Of a stretch of 64,000 bases of DNA, positions 1 through 8,379 are shown piece after piece (the stretch's first letter is position 1; each line of letters begins with the position of its first letter). A program made the position numbers and the translations under genes. The stretch is taken from positions 1,520,506-1,584,505 of the forward strand of contig CANMGU010000002.1 of NCBI GenBank assembly GCA_947497455.1, read 5' to 3'. The notes under the pieces are model-generated. The model was not told the DNA's origin. It did not search any database and worked only from the letters and a program-made list of their open reading frames with translations. The stretch is from an uncultured Sphingomonadaceae bacterium (GTDB lineage: Bacteria; Pseudomonadota; Alphaproteobacteria; Sphingomonadales; Sphingomonadaceae).

Positions 1-1215
1 ATGCCTAATTTTTCTTACACGGCAATTGACCCTAAAGGTCGAGAAAAAACCGGGCATCTGGCCGCTGATAGCAATGATGCAGCGCGAACCAAGCTGACGG
101 AACGCAGTCTTTATGTTGTTAAAGTAGAAGCCGCACAAAGCACAAAGACGACGCCTACACGCGGGCCGTTTGGCCCCAAGAAACTGCGATCCAAAGAACT
201 GACTCTTTTCACTCGACAGCTTTCGTCGCTTGTTCAGGTCACTCCCTTGGAAGAAGCTTTGCGGACGATAGGAAACCAGAATGAAAAGGCGCATGTTCGG
301 GATCGGATAGGAGCTGTTCATGGTGGTGTCATAGAAGGGCAACGCCTGGCAGAAGCCATGCGCCGTGAGCCGGCCAGTTTCCCGCCACTTTATCGCGCAA
401 TGATCTCAGCCGGCGAAACCTCCGGCACATTGCCCGATATCACGGAGCGTCTCGCGGCTCTGTTGGAACGGCAGGCCGAGATGCGTGGTAAACTGATCAG
501 CGCACTTGCCTATCCGATCGTTCTGGCACTGGTCGCGATATTGGTTGTCGCCTTGCTGATGATTGCGGTAGTTCCCAAAGTCGTTGAACAATTTGATGAT
601 GTGAATCAACAGCTTCCCTTCGTGACGCGGCTTGTGATTGGCATTTCCGATTTTTTGGCCAATTGGTGGGGCGCCATCTTGGCGATTTTGTTTGTTTTCG
701 CGATCGTTGGCTGGCGGGCACTGAAGGAACCGCAGGTGAAGTATCGGGTTGATAGCTTTCTACTTCGGCTGCCATTTATCGGTCGCTTGCTGCGCGATCT
801 GAATGCCGCACGACTTGCAAGAACATTATCGACCATGGTGGCCAGCCGACTACCGATACTTGAAGGATTGCGCTTAACCACCAACACGATTGGCAATGCG
901 GTGCTTCGGAGAGCCTGTGAAGATATGGTTGAAGCCATTAGAGGCGGTGGTAGCCTGTCAAAAGCGCTCAGGGATACAGGAGTTTTCCCACCCATGCTGG
1001 TCTATCTGACGGCGAGCGGTGAGGCATCTGGACAGCTGGATGATATGCTGGCGCGGGCTGCGGACTATCTGGAACGCGAATTTGATAATTTCAGTTCCAC
1101 AGCTTTATCATTGCTAGAGCCGCTCATCATCGTTTTGCTCGGCGGTGTTGTTGCTGTGGTGATTTTGGCTATATTGCTGCCGATATTGCAACTTCAAAAT
1201 CTTGCCGGGTTATAG
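1..1215 (+). CDS. gspF: Type II secretion system inner-membrane protein GspF
   Basis: Polytopic inner-membrane platform protein of the type II secretion system, which connects the GspE ATPase to pseudopilus assembly. At 404 residues it has the usual family length. The N-terminus (MPNFSYTAIDPKGREKTG) is typical of GspF, so the gene is probably complete although it begins at the first base of the window. Two homologous T2SSF domains are visible, roughly residues 70-195 and 270-395, each ending in a hydrophobic segment (about 168-192 and 375-398), with another hydrophobic stretch at about 223-240. It heads a co-directional run with gspG, gspL and gspM; gspE is presumably just outside the window. 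The family call is confident. The secreted substrates are unknown. Confidence 0.95.
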   Translation: MPNFSYTAIDPKGREKTGHLAADSNDAARTKLTERSLYVVKVEAAQSTKTTPTRGPFGPKKLRSKELTLFTRQLSSLVQVTPLEEALRTIGNQNEKAHVRDRIGAVHGGVIEGQRLAEAMRREPASFPPLYRAMISAGETSGTLPDITERLAALLERQAEMRGKLISALAYPIVLALVAILVVALLMIAVVPKVVEQFDDVNQQLPFVTRLVIGISDFLANWWGAILAILFVFAIVGWRALKEPQVKYRVDSFLLRLPFIGRLLRDLNAARLARTLSTMVASRLPILEGLRLTTNTIGNAVLRRACEDMVEAIRGGGSLSKALRDTGVFPPMLVYLTASGEASGQLDDMLARAADYLEREFDNFSSTALSLLEPLIIVLLGGVVAVVILAILLPILQLQNLAGL

Positions 1216-1236
1216 ACCAGGATTGATAGGAACATT

Positions 1237-1722
1237 ATGTTTACCACTCCATCAAACTTCAAAACCGCTGTCACCGAGCGATCAGAACGTAACGACCGCG
1301 AAAAACGGGATACCAATGGCTTTACGCTGGTGGAGTTGATGGTCGTCATCTTTATTCTGGGGCTCTTGACCACGGTTGTCGTGATCAATGTCTTGCCAAG
1401 TCAGGACCGGGCCATGGTAGAAAAAGCACGTGCAGACATTGCGACTCTTGGGCAGGCGCTGGAAATGTACCGGCTCGACAATCTTGCCTATCCGGCCACG
1501 GCTGATGGTTTGGTAGCCCTCACTAGTCCGCCGGCATCGCTACCAAGTTCAGCGCGTTACCGACAGGGCGGCTATATCAAGAAGCTTCCGGAGGATCCGT
1601 GGGGGCGGCCCTATCAATATGACAATCCTGGACGTAACGGCCCGGGCTTTGATCTTTATTCACTGGGCGCCGATGGCGCTCCGGGCGGTGAAGAGGAAGA
1701 CGCTGATATCTACGCAGAATAG
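1237..1722 (+). CDS. gspG: Type II secretion major pseudopilin GspG
   Basis: Major pseudopilin that polymerises into the periplasmic pseudopilus. It has a type IV prepilin signal: a 28-residue charged leader ending in Gly28, then FTLVE with the conserved Glu at mature position 5, then a long hydrophobic helix. The C-terminus carries the GspG pattern (LPEDPWGRPYQY, then SLGADGAPGGEEEDADI) that binds calcium in the family. The leader is long for a GspG, since many are under 15 residues. The gene starts 21 bases after gspF behind an AGGA-type ribosome site. It is the only pseudopilin gene in the window, because the next secretion gene is gspL. Confidence 0.95.
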   Translation: MFTTPSNFKTAVTERSERNDREKRDTNGFTLVELMVVIFILGLLTTVVVINVLPSQDRAMVEKARADIATLGQALEMYRLDNLAYPATADGLVALTSPPASLPSSARYRQGGYIKKLPEDPWGRPYQYDNPGRNGPGFDLYSLGADGAPGGEEEDADIYAE

Positions 1723-1808
1723 TCATTTGGCTAAAGGTGACAGCGCAACCAAAATTGGCTAGCTAAAGGTTGTAATAGCAAAGAGATTTCTATCGAGTCG
1801 GGGAGGTC

Positions 1809-1874
1809 ATGTTGGAACAAGGTCTGTTACTGCCTCTTTTCAATCATCCATTAAATGGAGCCCTGCTGGGCTAA
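1809..1874 (+). CDS. Possible 21-codon leader ORF coupled to gspL
   Basis: A very short reading frame (starts MLEQGLLLPLFN) with a strong GGGAGG ribosome site at 1801-1806. Its TAA stop overlaps the gspL ATG as TAATG. The 86 bases between gspG and this ORF have no other coding sign. The stop-start overlap suggests that ribosomes translating this ORF reinitiate on gspL. It sits exactly where the minor pseudopilin genes gspH-K usually lie, so it may be a scar of a deletion or a true coupling peptide. No similarity to a known protein is recognised. Confidence 0.35.
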   Translation: MLEQGLLLPLFNHPLNGALLG

Positions 1875-3001
1875 TGCTGACATCACAGCTTTTCATAACC
1901 GTTTTCCCTATCGAAGAGGGGCAGGGCCTGCATTGGTGGTCCTTTGCAGATGGTGTTCTGGAAGCCAAAGGATATGACGCCGACCCATTGCTTGCCGCGG
2001 GTCTCAAATTACCATCCATGGAAGATGAGCCCATATTTCATATTGCGCTGTTGCCTTCTGCACTCGGTGTTGTGCGCTGGCATCAGCCGATTGAGGACCT
2101 CACGGAACAGCAGATACTGGCTGCGGCACGCTTGGCAGCACAGGATAATAGTTTCGATGTGGAAAATCTCCATGTTGCCGCGATAGTCGATGACAATGGC
2201 CTGCCGGTGACGGTGTCGGTTAGTAAGGAAATCATGGCAAGCGGACTCTTGCGGCTCAAGGCGATGGGAATTGATCCCGACGCGATTATTCCTGCAGGCT
2301 GGCCAATACGTTCGGCATCAGACGGATTTTTCGAGGCAGATCTTGGCTTTGAAATCCTCTTGCGGGGTGAGCAACTTATTGCTCCCAATGAGTCTTCATT
2401 GCGGGCGCATCTTGTCGGCGACCGGAATGTTACCGTTTTACCGGAAGCGTTAGTGGATCAGGGCCTTGCGAATGCGGCTGACGCCAGTCTGCTGAATCTG
2501 CGTGTTGATCCGTTTGCGAAGAAAATCGAGCGGTATATGACCAGCCCGCAGAGAAGGATATTAAGCATTTTGGCGGCCGCTGCGCTTGTTATTTCTCTGC
2601 TGATCCCGGTGGTACAACTGGTCAAATATCATTGGGCGGCAGATGAAGCGGACGAAGCCGCTCTGGCAGCGGCAGAGCCGGTCATTGGTGTGGTCGATAG
2701 TGTGGAGGAAGCCGATCGGATGCTAAATGAACGGCTAATCAACGAAAATCGCGGTAATATTGCGTTCTCCGTCCCCGTTTCGGCCCTGTTTTCTGCGGTC
2801 CAACAGACTCAGGGGGTTTCGATTGAGCGGCTAAGCTATCGCAAGGATGGAACTGTTTTTGCCGGTCTGTCGGCGGTTCGCAACGAAGATATCAATCCTG
2901 CGTTGATCGCCATTCAAAATGCGGGATTCGTGATTACGGCGACACCGCGGACAGATGCTACAGGTGTAGCTAAGGCTGATATCACGGTGCGAGCACCATG
3001 A
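1874..3001 (+). CDS. gspL: Type II secretion protein GspL
   Basis: Bitopic inner-membrane protein that links the cytoplasmic GspE ATPase to GspM. The 375 residues show a long cytoplasmic actin-like region (about 1-215), one membrane helix (about 228-245, LSILAAAALVISLLIPVV) and a periplasmic ferredoxin-like domain (about 290-375). This is the normal GspL arrangement. The start overlaps the stop of a 21-codon upstream ORF, and the stop overlaps the gspM ATG by four bases, so translation is probably coupled along this stretch. Sequence conservation is low, as is normal for GspL; order and topology support the call. Confidence 0.85.
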   Translation: MLTSQLFITVFPIEEGQGLHWWSFADGVLEAKGYDADPLLAAGLKLPSMEDEPIFHIALLPSALGVVRWHQPIEDLTEQQILAAARLAAQDNSFDVENLHVAAIVDDNGLPVTVSVSKEIMASGLLRLKAMGIDPDAIIPAGWPIRSASDGFFEADLGFEILLRGEQLIAPNESSLRAHLVGDRNVTVLPEALVDQGLANAADASLLNLRVDPFAKKIERYMTSPQRRILSILAAAALVISLLIPVVQLVKYHWAADEADEAALAAAEPVIGVVDSVEEADRMLNERLINENRGNIAFSVPVSALFSAVQQTQGVSIERLSYRKDGTVFAGLSAVRNEDINPALIAIQNAGFVITATPRTDATGVAKADITVRAP

Positions 3002-3480
3002 TATCATCGATCAAAGACTGGTTTCACGCACTAAGCCGGCGGGAGAAGATACTTATCGCGATTATGGGCGTTCTCACTGCGTTGGTGGTCAGTTATTATG
3101 CGGTTGTGGTTCCGTTCATCGGAGCTTTTGAAGCCGCTGAAAAGCGCTATCACGAAGCTGTTGAAAGCCGGGCGCAGATTGAATCTAAAGTAGCAGCTGT
3201 GACAGCGCCAGCAGACCAGATCGCGAATCCGGTATCCGGTCCGCTAGACGTCTTCATCAGCCAACATGCCGGAGAGGCAGGGTTCGCGATTGGACGCCTG
3301 GATCCGCAATCCGATGGTTCGGTCAAACTGTCCATTGATGCCGCCAAGCCTACAGCTTTGTTCGGCTGGCTAGCTTCGCTGGAAAACCGAGCAATATCGG
3401 TCGATGAGCTTGCAGTTAATCCCGGCGATAACGATACCGTTATCGCAACTATGACATTACGATCCGTTAAACCGAATTGA
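2998..3480 (+). CDS. gspM: Type II secretion protein GspM
   Basis: Small bitopic partner of GspL in the inner-membrane platform. It has 160 residues with a short cytoplasmic N-terminus (SRREKILIAIMG, the usual GspM pattern), one membrane helix at about 17-40, a coiled-coil-like segment (about 43-65) and a small periplasmic ferredoxin-like domain. It overlaps gspL by ATGA. It is the last gene of the run, and no gspN follows; a convergent desaturase gene ends 3 bases downstream. Confidence 0.87.
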   Translation: MISSIKDWFHALSRREKILIAIMGVLTALVVSYYAVVVPFIGAFEAAEKRYHEAVESRAQIESKVAAVTAPADQIANPVSGPLDVFISQHAGEAGFAIGRLDPQSDGSVKLSIDAAKPTALFGWLASLENRAISVDELAVNPGDNDTVIATMTLRSVKPN

Positions 3481-3482
3481 GA

Positions 3483-4595
3483 CTAGGCCACCTTCGTATT
3501 GGTTTTTGGGGCTTTTGTTTTCGCGCCTTTCGCAAATAGTATGCCGCCGTCATCCAAAGACATGGATTCGGGACTCTCAACTTCCAAGCTTTCTGCCAAG
3601 CCTGAGGTAACCGGCTTTTTCTCTTGCACCCAGGTGCCGTCAGCATCGCGCACATATTTCGGAGCACGCTGTACATTCCAGACCAAGCCAATTTTCTCCC
3701 ATAACGAGATGATATAGCCATTCACATCGACTTCCCACCACATCAGGCCTGCATAGGCAGAACGCGGATGCTGGTGGTGATTATTGTGCCAGCCATCGCC
3801 AAAGGTCATCCAGGCCATGAACCAGTTGTTGCGCGAACCGTCCTTGGTCTTAAACCGCTGCGAACCAAAGACATGGCCAACACTGTTCACGCCCATAACG
3901 AAATTCAGGAAGAAGAAATTCCGAAAAAATCCACCGATCAGAATAGTACCGATGATATGTTCCGGCCCACCAAAGGCAAGAGCCCAGAGCGCCGGGAGCA
4001 CGATGCTGGAGAAGATCGCAATCTCCCAACGGTGCCGGTGGCACCAGAGAACTTGAGGGTCGTCAATCAAACCTTTGCCATAGACTTTCATATCGGACGT
4101 CGTGTTATCGAAGAGCCAACCGAAATGGGCGATGCCAAGGCCTTTCCATTTCGACATTTTCTTGCCATGCCCGTCAATATAGGGGCTATGTAGATCGCCA
4201 ACGCGGTCGGAAAAAGCATGGTGACGACGGTGATCCGCGGCCCATTTTAGTACAGAAGCCTGACAGGCCATCTGGGCCATGATACCGATCGCCAGACGCA
4301 TTTTTGGTCCTGCTTCAAATGAGCGGTGTGTAAAATAGCGATGATAACCGATTCCAACGCCCATATTGATCAGGACGTAACCAAACAGGAAGGCCGACCA
4401 TTCCACCCAGCCCGTCGCGTGGGTTAGCGTCCAATAAAGTGCGCCGAGTGACCCGATAACCATCGTTGAAAGCAAGATTCCATATTCAATCCGTTTGGCA
4501 CGTGCTGCCGGCCCACCGATGATCACGCCATGTTGTGGATGGGTTTCGGAAGGTTCAAACTTGTCCGGTTGAATATCGCTATACGCCGTTGCCAT
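3483..4595 (-). CDS. Membrane fatty acid / acyl-CoA desaturase
   Basis: Integral-membrane di-iron desaturase that introduces a double bond into acyl chains (stearoyl-CoA desaturase-like class). The three histidine boxes are present: HRYFTH, HRRHH and HNNHH. They are set among hydrophobic helices (for example STMVIGSLGALYWTL and the AFLFGYVLINMGVGIG region). I chose the ATG at 4595 because AGGGG precedes it by about 8 bases; an in-frame start 17 codons upstream lacks a comparable site. The protein is then 370 residues, near the family norm. The gene stands alone, divergent from a small exported protein gene. A likely role is membrane fluidity. Regiospecificity cannot be read from the sequence. 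Confidence 0.9.
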   Translation of the reverse strand: MATAYSDIQPDKFEPSETHPQHGVIIGGPAARAKRIEYGILLSTMVIGSLGALYWTLTHATGWVEWSAFLFGYVLINMGVGIGYHRYFTHRSFEAGPKMRLAIGIMAQMACQASVLKWAADHRRHHAFSDRVGDLHSPYIDGHGKKMSKWKGLGIAHFGWLFDNTTSDMKVYGKGLIDDPQVLWCHRHRWEIAIFSSIVLPALWALAFGGPEHIIGTILIGGFFRNFFFLNFVMGVNSVGHVFGSQRFKTKDGSRNNWFMAWMTFGDGWHNNHHQHPRSAYAGLMWWEVDVNGYIISLWEKIGLVWNVQRAPKYVRDADGTWVQEKKPVTSGLAESLEVESPESMSLDDGGILFAKGAKTKAPKTNTKVA

Positions 4596-4691
4596 CGACT
4601 TGCCCCTGTTACTATTTACATCAATGAAATTAACGGTTTTGAGCAAAGATTACAATTCTCTTAACTATTATTCGATCCGATTTGGTGCCAG

Positions 4692-4708
4692 TTGACCGAA
4701 GCGGTCAA
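4692..4708. promoter_or_regulatory. Inverted repeat upstream of the desaturase
   Basis: Perfect 6-base inverted repeat TTGACC / GGTCAA with a GAAGC spacer. It lies in the 265-base divergent gap, about 97 bases upstream of the desaturase start and 150 bases upstream of the exported-protein gene. It could be an operator or a short hairpin; no known binding site was recognised. Confidence 0.3.
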
Positions 4709-4860
4709 AGATTCGTTTGAAATCAGGTCAATACCACTGTCGCAGCTGTGACTTTGTCGCATCAACAATACGTTTCGCCCGAGGATTTGCCGTGTTCATG
4801 AAGCCGAAAGCGCTTTTGGTTCGTTCTGGTGGGGTCGAAATATCGATAAGGAGAATGACC

Positions 4861-5199
4861 ATGAAGATTCGCAAAATGATATTAACCGCCACCGGTGCGA
4901 CGATGATTATTTTACCGGCTATTGCAGCCGTGGCCCACCCGTCAAATAGCGGTGCGCATCCAGAGATTCTGACCCATCCGATCGCAGACGTTCAAAATAA
5001 CTACTGGTTTGACTATCTCAGCGATATTCGTGAGGCAGAGCATGAATTGAAGAAAGACCTTGCCCGGGCAACGGATGAAGAGGATCGCAGAGATGCGATG
5101 GAAGAATATCGCAATGAAATAGCGGATGCGAACAAGGACTATCGAAAGGAAATGCGAGAAAAGGGCTATCGCGTAGGTCGCGTGACCGTTGGGCAATAA
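4861..5199 (+). CDS. Small exported protein of unknown function
   Basis: 112-residue protein with a clear Sec signal peptide (MKIRKMILTATGATMIILPAIAAVA, written in parts: positive N-terminus, hydrophobic core, A-x-A before His-Pro). The mature part is rich in charged residues and probably forms a helical hairpin or coiled coil between about residues 40 and 100. The start at 4861 follows AAGGAG (4848-4853) at ideal spacing; the frame is open upstream but without a better site. No family was recognised. A strong hairpin terminator follows 33 bases after the stop, so it is probably monocistronic. Confidence 0.75.
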   Translation: MKIRKMILTATGATMIILPAIAAVAHPSNSGAHPEILTHPIADVQNNYWFDYLSDIREAEHELKKDLARATDEEDRRDAMEEYRNEIADANKDYRKEMREKGYRVGRVTVGQ

Positions 5200-5231
5200 A
5201 GCCTGGTTTTGATTGATCTATTGAGCAAGAT

Positions 5232-5262
5232 GGGGCCGCTCCAAAACGATTGGAGCGGCCCC
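5232..5262 (+). terminator. Hairpin terminator after the small exported protein
   Basis: A 13-base perfect stem (GGGGCCGCTCCAA / TTGGAGCGGCCCC) with a 5-base loop, 33 bases after the stop at 5199. The T-rich tail is weak (AGTTCAATCTTT), but the stem is very stable. It could also serve the minus-strand gene that ends at 5324. Confidence 0.7.
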
Positions 5263-5323
5263 AGTTCAATCTTTCCGAGAAGATGATGGCATGCGTAAGA
5301 ACGTCTTATGTCTGCCCAAGATT

Positions 5324-5632
5324 TCAATCAGTGCGGACGTCATATGATGTCTCTGAAAACCCGCAAAGGTTGATTTCAATTTCGCCCAATAAATTGGAAT
5401 AATCCTGAATTGAAATAGAGGTACATAAAAGCCAGCCAAGAGATTCGGACTGCACTTTCAGCGATTGGCCGCGCAGACCAATATAATCTCCTTCAATAAT
5501 GTCGGCGTGAAGATCGGGATTATAAGAGGCTTTGGGAATAAAAGTGCCGTTAGCGATGTGTGTTTCAGAATTGGGTTTGTGAAGCTCACTATATCCAATT
5601 ACTTGGTTTTCATGATAAATATCTACAAGCAT
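5324..5632 (-). CDS. Hypothetical protein, 102 residues
   Basis: A 102-codon reading frame whose protein looks natural: mixed composition, many Ile/Tyr/Glu residues, predicted mainly beta, no signal peptide or membrane helix. I recognise no family. The ribosome site upstream of 5632 is weak. The DNA is more AT-rich than its neighbours, which may mean acquisition by transfer. It is isolated between two hairpins (5232-5262 and 5705-5736). No overlapping frame looks better. Confidence 0.5.
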   Translation of the reverse strand: MLVDIYHENQVIGYSELHKPNSETHIANGTFIPKASYNPDLHADIIEGDYIGLRGQSLKVQSESLGWLLCTSISIQDYSNLLGEIEINLCGFSETSYDVRTD

Positions 5633-5704
5633 ATTCTGAGCATAAATTCCGATGTAAAATCAATGGCTTCCTAGGCTTTTCTGTCAAAGGCAGATAAGCA
5701 GGTC

Positions 5705-5736
5705 ACGGGATCGGTGGGTCGCAATACCGATCCCGT
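5705..5736. other. 11-base-stem hairpin between divergent genes
   Basis: Perfect inverted repeat ACGGGATCGGT / ACCGATCCCGT with a 10-base loop, located between a minus-strand gene starting at 5632 and a plus-strand regulator starting at about 5860. It lacks a T-run. Because it lies between divergent starts, an ordinary terminator is not expected here. It may be an operator, a 5'-leader hairpin, or the end of an unannotated small RNA. Confidence 0.5.
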
Positions 5737-5859
5737 CAGGCGGCTCTACGCAGAAACAGTGTTTGGGTCTTTGGCTCATTTCTGAAATTTTTCTGAAATA
5801 CCATGGTCGACCTAAGCGCAAAACGATCCTATGTCCTTGTCAGATGTGGGGGTTGTTTG

Positions 5860-7353
5860 ATGTCGGACCGAATAGCGCTTGGTAAGCTTGAACTGATACC
5901 GCACCGACAACTATTGGCTGATGGTCAGCCCATAACCATAGGCCGCAAGGCCATCGAAATCCTATCCGCACTTGTGAAAGCGGATGGCAAGGTCATGACC
6001 AAAGCTGAATTGATGGATGCCGTTTGGCCCGGGACCGTGATCGAGGAAAATGCGTTGCAGGCTCAGATGACGGCGCTGCGCAAGGCCATGGGTGGCGAAA
6101 GTAAACTGATCAAGACCATACATGGCCTTGGTTATCTTCTAAAGATCCCAACCGTCGGAGAGCATGAAAACAGCTTACCACCTATCCCGACTATTGCCGT
6201 CATGCCATTTGCAGATCTGATCGGCGATCCCGAGCAATCCTATTTTGTCGATGGATTGATGGAGGAGCTTACTTCTGCACTAACCCGCATTCGAACATTA
6301 TTTGTAATATCTAGTGGTTCCTCTTTGACGCTAAGAGACCAGGGACTTTCGCCGAATGAAGCTGCAGAAAAGCTGGGCGTTCGCTATATTTTACAGGGAA
6401 GCGTTCGTGCAGTTTCGAACGATGTACGGATCAATGTCACCTTGATTGATACCGATACTGGTGGTCAAATCTGGGCGAACAGCTTCAACGGTTCCATGGA
6501 AGATGTGTTTTCCTTGCAAGAGCAAGTTGCCATCGGTGTTGCGGGTGTGACCGAATTTTCGATCCAGAAGAGCGAGACACAGCGTGTCATCAACCGTCCT
6601 ACATCTGATTTGCAGAGCTATCATCTGTATCTGCGCGCACTGGTTCCATTCCGCACCTACACACGTCAGAATATCGAGAAAGCAATGGCCTTGCTCGGAG
6701 AGGCGATCGAGCGGGATGAAGAGCATGCACTCGCCCTCAGCCTTGCCGGCACCGGTCATGGCCTTATTGCACAATTCGGATGGACCGATGATCCAGAATC
6801 TCAATTGGCCAAAATGAAAGATCTTTTCGAACGGGCGCTTTATTTTGGTTCTGACGATGCGCAGGTGGTTGCAACAGCAGCTTTGAGCTATTGGACCGTT
6901 GGCAGATATGTGGAGGCCAGCCGCCATGCTGATCGCGCTGTCGAGCTCAATCCGGGATCATCATTTGCACATATTGCTCGTGGTCAGTTAAGCGCCCATG
7001 CAGGCCGGCTCGCCGCCGCAGAGGATTCGATTATCCGTTCGATGGAATTGGATCCATTTTCACCGAACCGCGCCTTGCAACTGGGTTCATTGGCGCAAAC
7101 GCGGTTTGTCCAAGAGCGCTATATTGAAGCGGCACGGCTGACACGCGAATGGACACAGATCAACAAATCCCCGATGAATGTTGCTCTTCTGGCAGCATGT
7201 TTGAACAACATGGGCGAAAGCCAGGCAGCCGAGGATGCGATATCCGAGATGAACGCCCTGTCTCCAATCACCCTACCAAATATTGCGGCAATGTTCTTTC
7301 TGGGCGAGGATTTGCGCCAGAAGTTTCTGGATGCGGTGACGCTGTCTTCTTAG
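5860..7353 (+). CDS. CadC-like winged-helix regulator with TolB-N-like and TPR domains
   Basis: Predicted DNA-binding regulator. The N-terminal ~95 residues form an OmpR/PhoB-type winged helix (for example KAELMDAVWPGTVIEENALQ and IKTIHGLGYLL). Next is a domain of the kind found in CadC/adenylate-cyclase-like proteins (IAVMPFADLIGDPEQSYFVDGLMEEL; LGVRYILQGSVR; DTGGQIWANSF). The C-terminal half is helical with TPR-like repeats (for example VELNPGSSFAHIARGQLSAHAG). No receiver domain and no clear membrane helix are present. ATG 5860 is preceded by a G-rich site, TGGGGG; the ATG at 5803 would add 19 residues and has a weaker site. The gene is monocistronic. The signal sensed is unknown. Confidence 0.8.
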   Translation: MSDRIALGKLELIPHRQLLADGQPITIGRKAIEILSALVKADGKVMTKAELMDAVWPGTVIEENALQAQMTALRKAMGGESKLIKTIHGLGYLLKIPTVGEHENSLPPIPTIAVMPFADLIGDPEQSYFVDGLMEELTSALTRIRTLFVISSGSSLTLRDQGLSPNEAAEKLGVRYILQGSVRAVSNDVRINVTLIDTDTGGQIWANSFNGSMEDVFSLQEQVAIGVAGVTEFSIQKSETQRVINRPTSDLQSYHLYLRALVPFRTYTRQNIEKAMALLGEAIERDEEHALALSLAGTGHGLIAQFGWTDDPESQLAKMKDLFERALYFGSDDAQVVATAALSYWTVGRYVEASRHADRAVELNPGSSFAHIARGQLSAHAGRLAAAEDSIIRSMELDPFSPNRALQLGSLAQTRFVQERYIEAARLTREWTQINKSPMNVALLAACLNNMGESQAAEDAISEMNALSPITLPNIAAMFFLGEDLRQKFLDAVTLSS

Positions 7354-7383
7354 ACCGTCCGAGGCGGACGCCCAAAGGTCAAC

Positions 7384-8163
7384 TTAGTCAATATTGACAT
7401 TGCGCCGGGAGGTTTCACTGCGCGATGATCGTGTTGGCCGTGCTCGCGGTGCGGGGCGTGGCGCGGAACGAGCGGTTGGTGCTGACCGTTGGCGAGCTGC
7501 CGGGCGAGCCTGTTGGCCGCGGCGCTCAGAGCGAACGCTGTTACCTTGCCGATTGCCTCGGCGCGCTTGTCTGTTCTCTCCTCTGCGTTGACCACGGATG
7601 GCACCGTCTCGCAACGCTGCTCTCCCAGCAGTTGTACGATTGCCACGGTTTCCACTTGTGGAATTGTCTGCATTTCTTTCAGCGCGTCTCTCTGCTCTTC
7701 GCTCGCGCCGTTCGGCCCTTTGTTCCGGAGTCAGATTGCGCCAGCGTTCACGCCTTTCCGCGCGCTGTTCAGGGGTCAGGTTGCGGCCGCCTCGACGCAT
7801 GCCGTCATGCCCGCCCCGTCGCGCATGGCGAGAACCAAATTTTGCGCGCTGGCGCGCCCAATGGTAGCGGTGATGGCGCTTCATCGCATAGCGGGAACCT
7901 CGCCGGTCAAAAATATGGATACCATAACCGGGATAATAAAAATTGTCATACCAGCCACCGCCAAATCCAATATTGGCGTATCCATAACCATTATCGCAGG
8001 CGTAATAGTCATCAAAGGGTGCATAGGGATCGCACGCATAGCCCGCACCATTGACATAGCCGTCACCATAAGCGCCCCCGCCATAAGCGCATGCGCTAAG
8101 ACCAAGCATCGCGCCACTGAGCAGTGCTGGTTTTACAAATTTCTGGATCCAAGACTGTGCCAT
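7384..8163 (-). CDS. Arg-rich, Gly/Tyr-rich lipoprotein
   Basis: Probable outer-membrane or periplasmic lipoprotein of 259 residues. The signal ends in a lipobox L22-S-A-C25. It is followed by a Gly/Tyr/Asp-rich part (about 26-95), then two direct copies of NLTPEQRAERRER (about 127-157) and a very basic Arg/Ala/Ser/Pro tail. ATG 8163 is chosen because GAGGGG lies 7 bases before it. The TPEQRAERRERW repeat resembles DUF3106-like segments. Long open frames on the other strand (7425-8054, 7489-8280) are mirror effects of the low-complexity Arg codons. The basic tail could bind nucleic acid, lipopolysaccharide or polyanions; this is inference. Confidence 0.75.
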   Translation of the reverse strand: MAQSWIQKFVKPALLSGAMLGLSACAYGGGAYGDGYVNGAGYACDPYAPFDDYYACDNGYGYANIGFGGGWYDNFYYPGYGIHIFDRRGSRYAMKRHHRYHWARQRAKFGSRHARRGGHDGMRRGGRNLTPEQRAERRERWRNLTPEQRAERRERRAERRAERNADNSTSGNRGNRTTAGRAALRDGAIRGQRRGENRQARRGNRQGNSVRSERRGQQARPAARQRSAPTARSAPRPAPRARPTRSSRSETSRRNVNID

Positions 8164-8379
8164 GTTCATTCCCCTCATCATCCGGTCATGCAGCTTCTAT
8201 CATCGCCGACCGGATTTCTCTGTTCTAGACTGGCTTGGCCCCGCGAGTCTGGTTTGATTTCCTGTTGCCCTATTTTGTAACATTGATGGATTGAATTGGA
8301 AATGAACGCAGATGCTTGCTGACATTAATGAAAGTAGTTACTATAGAGCCGTAACCCGAGCATTTCAGGAGCTTTCACA

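Noticed and set aside
7425..8280. Long plus-strand open frames (209 and 263 codons) opposite the lipoprotein gene
   Set aside because: The minus-strand frame has a lipobox, a ribosome site and a sensible protein. The plus-strand frames have no matching site and reflect the biased Arg codons of the opposite strand.
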